Assembly: GCF_910586915.1 (NCBI RefSeq)
Contig: NZ_CAJULN010000012.1
Coordinates: 20,747-84,746 of the forward strand
Direction of reading: 5' to 3'
DNA: 64,000 nt
From: an uncultured Bacteroides sp.
GTDB lineage: Bacteria > Bacteroidota > Bacteroidia > Bacteroidales > Bacteroidaceae
Shown here: positions 61,071 through 64,000 of the stretch, piece after piece
Numbering within the stretch: the first letter of the stretch is position 1
How the letters are laid out: each line of letters starts with the position of its first letter
Notes under the pieces: model-generated
What the model saw: only the letters and a program-made list of their open reading frames with translations
The model's database searches: none
Told to the model about the DNA's origin: nothing
Program-made: the position numbers and the translations under genes

Positions 61071-61156
61071 TATAAACGCAAGTTGCGTTTTTATAAACGA
61101 AGGCTTTGATTATAAAAACGAAGGTTGCATTTATATAATCAAAGCCTTCGTTTATA
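61071..61156. repeat. Palindromic array with perfect 23-bp inverted repeat
   Basis: 61092-61114 (starts TATAAACGAAGGCTTTG) is the exact reverse complement of 61134-61156, around a 19-nt loop that itself carries another ACGAAGG. Just upstream AAACGCAA-G-TTGCGTTT (61074-61090) is a further palindrome. ACGAAGG copies are 21 bp apart and the TATAAACG copies (61071, 61092) 21 bp apart, so the region looks like a decayed 21-22-bp array. Confidence 0.7.
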
Positions 61157-61297
61157 GATTGAGATTGACAAAAAAGATTTTTGTCTACGGCAAACGAGAA
61201 GTTTGCAATCAATGGAAAAGAAGTTTTCCACGGATGGTTTGCAGCACAAGATGCGGTAGATGAGAGGCGATGAACAGATTGTGTTTCCGGCAGATAC

Positions 61298-61334
61298 AAA
61301 AAGTGGGGATACGTCCTTAAAACGATATCCCCAC
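61298..61334 (-). terminator. Terminator of the small-peptide mini-operon
   Basis: Minus-strand hairpin GTGGGGATA (61334-61326) / TATCCCCAC (61311-61303) followed by five Us (61302-61298). A second copy of GTGGGGATA lies upstream inside the second peptide gene (61385-61377) and could compete for the 3' arm. Confidence 0.75.
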
Positions 61335-61360
61335 CATGAATCAAGCGAATACACACTCGC

Positions 61361-61453
61361 TTATTTTTCAATCCTGTATCCCCACGCAAGCATTTCGTTA
61401 CGACCTACTTCACTGAGGATTTTTCTTACTAAAGAAGTTATTTTCTTTGCCAT
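61361..61453 (-). CDS. Tiny peptide gene 2 (30 aa), WGY motif
   Basis: Encodes a basic 30-residue peptide beginning MAKKITSLVRKIL and ending MLAWGYRIEK. It shares with the preceding peptide (32 aa) a Lys/Arg-rich amphipathic N-terminal half, a Glu-containing middle and a Trp-Gly-Tyr motif near the C-terminus. Starts 27 nt after the stop of peptide 1, and lies between a -7 element and a terminator. No family recognised. Confidence 0.55.
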   Translation of the reverse strand: MAKKITSLVRKILSEVGRNEMLAWGYRIEK

Positions 61454-61480
61454 AATCTTCTGTTTTTTTTAATTACTAAA

Positions 61481-61579
61481 TTATTTCTGTTTGGGAATTA
61501 CCGCATAAATTGTGGAATATCCCCATACGTGTACGTCGGCTTCGCCGAACTTTCTAAACAATCTTTTTAACCTTTTCAT
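61481..61579 (-). CDS. Tiny peptide gene 1 (32 aa), WGY motif
   Basis: Encodes a strongly basic 32-residue peptide beginning MKRLKRLFRKFGEAD, with VWGYSTIY in the second half. First gene of a mini-operon with a TACTTTTG -7 element 34-41 nt upstream. The related second peptide follows. Possibly a leader or secreted/amphipathic peptide; the function is unknown. Too short for most gene callers. Confidence 0.55.
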   Translation of the reverse strand: MKRLKRLFRKFGEADVHVWGYSTIYAVIPKQK

Positions 61580-61612
61580 TCTGTTATCCTTTCTATTATA
61601 TGTTTTAAAACA

Positions 61613-61620
61613 CAAAAGTA
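61613..61620 (-). promoter_or_regulatory. Putative -7 element of the tiny-peptide operon
   Basis: Reads TACTTTTG on the minus strand. A TTTG -33-like box is present at 61649-61646, with a spacing (25 nt) somewhat longer than usual. Confidence 0.5.
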
Positions 61621-61811
61621 AGGGCTTTGTTTAGGCATTATACTCCAAAAAGGCTGTATTCTATGTTTTATAGCACATTTATTGATTTATATCAACCGCG
61701 TGCCCACACGCTACTTGTCTGCACAAAAAAACAGAGAGCATCTCTTCCATACGAAGAGACACTCTCTGCTTTATACTATACCTATATTATATATAGGAAA
61801 AAAACGCTTGC

Positions 61812-63269
61812 TTATTTCACCGGAGTCTGTTCCAACGTAGCCACAAGGAAGTCGTAGAACTTCTGCACGGTAGGAATCAACGCCCTTTCGTCCGGCGAGT
61901 GGGGCGAACGCAAAGTAGGTCCGAAGGAAATCATATCCAATCCCGGAATGATGGCACCGATAATACCGCATTCCAAACCCGCATGAATCACCTTCACGGC
62001 AGGCTCTACGCCAAACTGCTGCTTATAGGACGCCTTCATCGCATGAAGTATCGGAGAATTGACATCAGGCTGCCAACCGGAATAACCGCCCGTCAGCTCC
62101 ACTTTCATTCCTGCCATAGAGAAGCAGGACTCCAGACTTGTCGTAAGACACTCTTTCATGCTGTCGCTGGAACTGCGAGCCAGAATCTTAATCTCGGCCT
62201 TACCGCCGCCAATCGTAATAATGGCAAGGTTAGAAGAAGTTTCCACCGTATCGGGCACAGTGGGAATCATACGCATCACCCCATTCTGACAAGCAAAAAT
62301 CGCATCTATCAGGTTGTCTTGTATCTCTTCGGGCACCTGTCCTGCGGGAAGTTCCACCCGTTCTGCCGTAAAGCTAACCGGAGTTTCGACAGCCGCATAC
62401 TCTTCATTGAACAGCTCCTCGCAATATTTCACCAAGCCCAACAGTTCTTCTTCATTCTCGGCAGGAATCGTCACAACCGCACACGCTTCGCGCGGAATGG
62501 CATTGCGCATATTGCCGCCTTCCCAACTTGCCAAACGGGCTTCGTAACTTGCAACGGCTTCACGGACAAAACGAACCAGCAATTTATTGGCATTGGCACG
62601 TCCTTCATTGATTTCCAAACCGGAGTGTCCGCCACGCAATCCTTTCAGTGTGACTTTCACCGCAATATCTCCTTCCTCCGGAGCTACTTCCTTATATTCT
62701 AAGGTAGCAGTCACGTCCATCCCTCCGGCACAACCGATATACAGCTCGCCTTCGTCTTCCGAATCGAGGTTCAGAAGAATCTCTCCGTTCACCGTGCCCG
62801 GTTTCAATCCGAATGCGCCGAACATACCTGTCTCCTCATCCTTAGTGATTAAAGCCTCCAAAGGACCGTGTTTCAAGTCCTTCGCTTCCATCACCGCCAT
62901 GATAGCGGCTACGCCGATTCCATTGTCGGCTCCCAATGTAGTGCCTTTCGCCTTCACCCAGTCGCCGTCTATGTAAGTCTCAATCGGGTCTTTTTCAAAA
63001 TCGTGCACTGTATCGTTGTTCTTTTGCGGAACCATGTCCATATGTGCCTGAAGAATCACACCTTTGCGGTTCTCCATGCCCGGAGTGGCAGGCTTGCGGA
63101 TAATCACATTGCCCGCTTCGTCGACAAAAGATTCCAAACCTAAGCCTTTTCCGAAACCAATCAGAAAGTCAGTAACCTTTTCCATATGTCCCGACGGACG
63201 AGGAATCTGAGTCAACGAATAAAAATGCTTCCACACATTCTGTGGAGCCAAAGAAAGAATTGTACTCAT
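61812..63269 (-). CDS. pepD: Aminoacyl-histidine dipeptidase (M20C)
   Basis: A 485-residue M20C peptidase. Metal and catalytic residues appear in VILQAHMDMVPQ (His, Asp), GTTLGADNGIGVAAIM (bridging Asp) and ITKDEETGMFGAFGL (Glu pair), and the later HAGLECGII supplies the last His/Glu. It cleaves Xaa-His dipeptides such as carnosine in the cytoplasm. The upstream flippase-like gene ends 31 nt before its start on the same strand, so they may be co-transcribed. Confidence 0.95.
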   Translation of the reverse strand: MSTILSLAPQNVWKHFYSLTQIPRPSGHMEKVTDFLIGFGKGLGLESFVDEAGNVIIRKPATPGMENRKGVILQAHMDMVPQKNNDTVHDFEKDPIETYIDGDWVKAKGTTLGADNGIGVAAIMAVMEAKDLKHGPLEALITKDEETGMFGAFGLKPGTVNGEILLNLDSEDEGELYIGCAGGMDVTATLEYKEVAPEEGDIAVKVTLKGLRGGHSGLEINEGRANANKLLVRFVREAVASYEARLASWEGGNMRNAIPREACAVVTIPAENEEELLGLVKYCEELFNEEYAAVETPVSFTAERVELPAGQVPEEIQDNLIDAIFACQNGVMRMIPTVPDTVETSSNLAIITIGGGKAEIKILARSSSDSMKECLTTSLESCFSMAGMKVELTGGYSGWQPDVNSPILHAMKASYKQQFGVEPAVKVIHAGLECGIIGAIIPGLDMISFGPTLRSPHSPDERALIPTVQKFYDFLVATLEQTPVK

Positions 63270-63299
63270 AACGAATCTATTTTTGTGTGTTAGTAGATG

Positions 63300-64000
63300 T
63301 CACTTTCGCTGTCTGCCGGCAAACGATAACGCCGTCAAACCATATACGCCCAACAAAACTACTAAAAAGGTTTGAATAGCGTGCACAATCAACGCAAATA
63401 TTCCTGCTTCCGTCTCATTTATGCCGTAAAACATCAACATCGAAATGATAACGAAATGCCACGGCCCCGCTCCGTTGGGCGTAGGCACAACCACCGCAAA
63501 CGTACCGCCGACAAACATGACCAATGCAGCCATCATACCCAAATGAGCCGTAAAGGCAAAACAATAGAACGTAAAATAGAAATGGAAAAAGTAGCACGCC
63601 CAAATGGCAAATGTATAGAATAGGAAAAGGGGAATATTGCGCACGCCTTTCAAAGACATGACTCCTTCCCAAATATGAAGCACAAAGCCTTTCACCTTCT
63701 CATAGAAAAACAACGTCTTTCTCAAAAAATAGAGCAACGCCGCCACTCCGATGAAGCAAAACAGGACAATATAAAACCAAACAGACGTCAGAAGATGCAG
63801 AAAAGAGGGAATCTTCGTGCCGGTCTGTTGAAGGAAAGTGACAAACACCGGCATTTGCAACAATACGGTTCCGCCCGTTATCAGAAGGATTGTCAGCGTA
63901 TCAATCATCCGCTCGGTAACTACCGTGCCCAATGATTTGGCAAACGACACATTATTATATTTAGCCAATATACCGCAACGGCTCACCTCACCGATTCTGG
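63300..64000 (-). CDS. Flippase-like (YbhN/MprF N-terminal-like) membrane protein, partial
   Basis: The reading frame is open to the right edge, so the N-terminal part of the gene lies outside the window. Visible residues begin RIGEVSRCGILAKYNNVSFAKSLGTVVTERMIDT, the cytoplasmic GE-x-x-R and TERxxD motifs of the lysylphosphatidylglycerol synthase transmembrane / UPF0104 family. About five hydrophobic segments follow, with GGTFAVVVPTPNGAGPWHFV, a characteristic late helix-loop. Such proteins may translocate lipids or glycolipids. The substrate is unknown. Confidence 0.85.
   Translation of the reverse strand, partial: RIGEVSRCGILAKYNNVSFAKSLGTVVTERMIDTLTILLITGGTVLLQMPVFVTFLQQTGTKIPSFLHLLTSVWFYIVLFCFIGVAALLYFLRKTLFFYEKVKGFVLHIWEGVMSLKGVRNIPLFLFYTFAIWACYFFHFYFTFYCFAFTAHLGMMAALVMFVGGTFAVVVPTPNGAGPWHFVIISMLMFYGINETEAGIFALIVHAIQTFLVVLLGVYGLTALSFAGRQRK

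Overview
The window reads as chromosome of a gut Bacteroides species close to the B. thetaiotaomicron / ovatus / caccae group. This is inferred from gene content: a complex I operon without NADH-module genes, a fused MurF-alanine racemase, a GSCFA protein, a DUF1573 protein, CE8 and GH2 carbohydrate enzymes, and MeaB. Start sites lack strong Shine-Dalgarno sequences and the -7 promoter elements are of the Bacteroides TAnnTTTG type. I saw no rRNA, tRNA, insertion sequence, prophage or CRISPR array.

Layout. 1-6.5 kb: an AsmA-like envelope protein, a YrdC/Sua5 protein, nagB, a flavodiiron protein and a YhcC-like radical SAM protein. 6.6-13.6 kb: a pectin/uronate locus with two secreted pectin methylesterases facing away from an orphan galactitol-PTS-IIC-like permease, a KduI carrying a Sec signal peptide, and an ExuT-like transporter. 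Together they suggest removal of methyl esters, uronate isomerisation in the periplasm, and import. 13.8-19.7 kb: an AT-rich accessory cassette with a GT-C membrane glycosyltransferase, a small secreted Ser/Thr-rich peptide with a leader resembling NVEALA proteins, two duplicated six-bladed beta-propeller lipoproteins, a membrane-anchored CxxC thioredoxin-like protein, a small exported protein and its own signal peptidase I. This is my best candidate for an undescribed system, possibly export, modification and maturation of the peptide. 20-28.3 kb: a Dna2-like nuclease-helicase, tatC, tatA, MurF-Alr and GSCFA. 28.4-33.1 kb: dxs, trkA and trkH. 33.2-43.9 kb: a small hypothetical gene and nuoA, B, CD, H, I, J, K, L, M, N. 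44-48.2 kb: an AraC regulator, and on the minus strand a tight AAA ATPase - TOPRIM (DUF4435) - MscS operon whose first two members have the AriA/AriB (PARIS) architecture. 48.5-60.7 kb: a GH2 beta-galactosidase with a C-terminal discoidin-like module, meaB, a DUF1573 protein and a giant alpha-2-macroglobulin-like protein without the thioester motif. 61-64 kb: a mini-operon of two related peptides of 30-32 residues, pepD and a truncated flippase-like gene.

Beyond the genes, the window holds several intergenic arrays with a period of about 22 bp. Three are homologous elements, each exactly five 22-bp units between shared flanks, at about 7.94-8.09, 24.56-24.71 and 48.32-48.46 kb, the last inverted. 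A fourth array of different sequence but identical period lies between nuoK and nuoL, and a fifth near 61.1 kb is based on a perfect 23-bp inverted repeat. Two orphan promoter/terminator pairs suggest small RNAs (plus strand about 6637-6780, minus strand about 19829-19897). A repeat tract containing a 7-bp tandem repeat has been accommodated in frame inside murF. All assignments are by eye from sequence and remembered family features; no searches were run.
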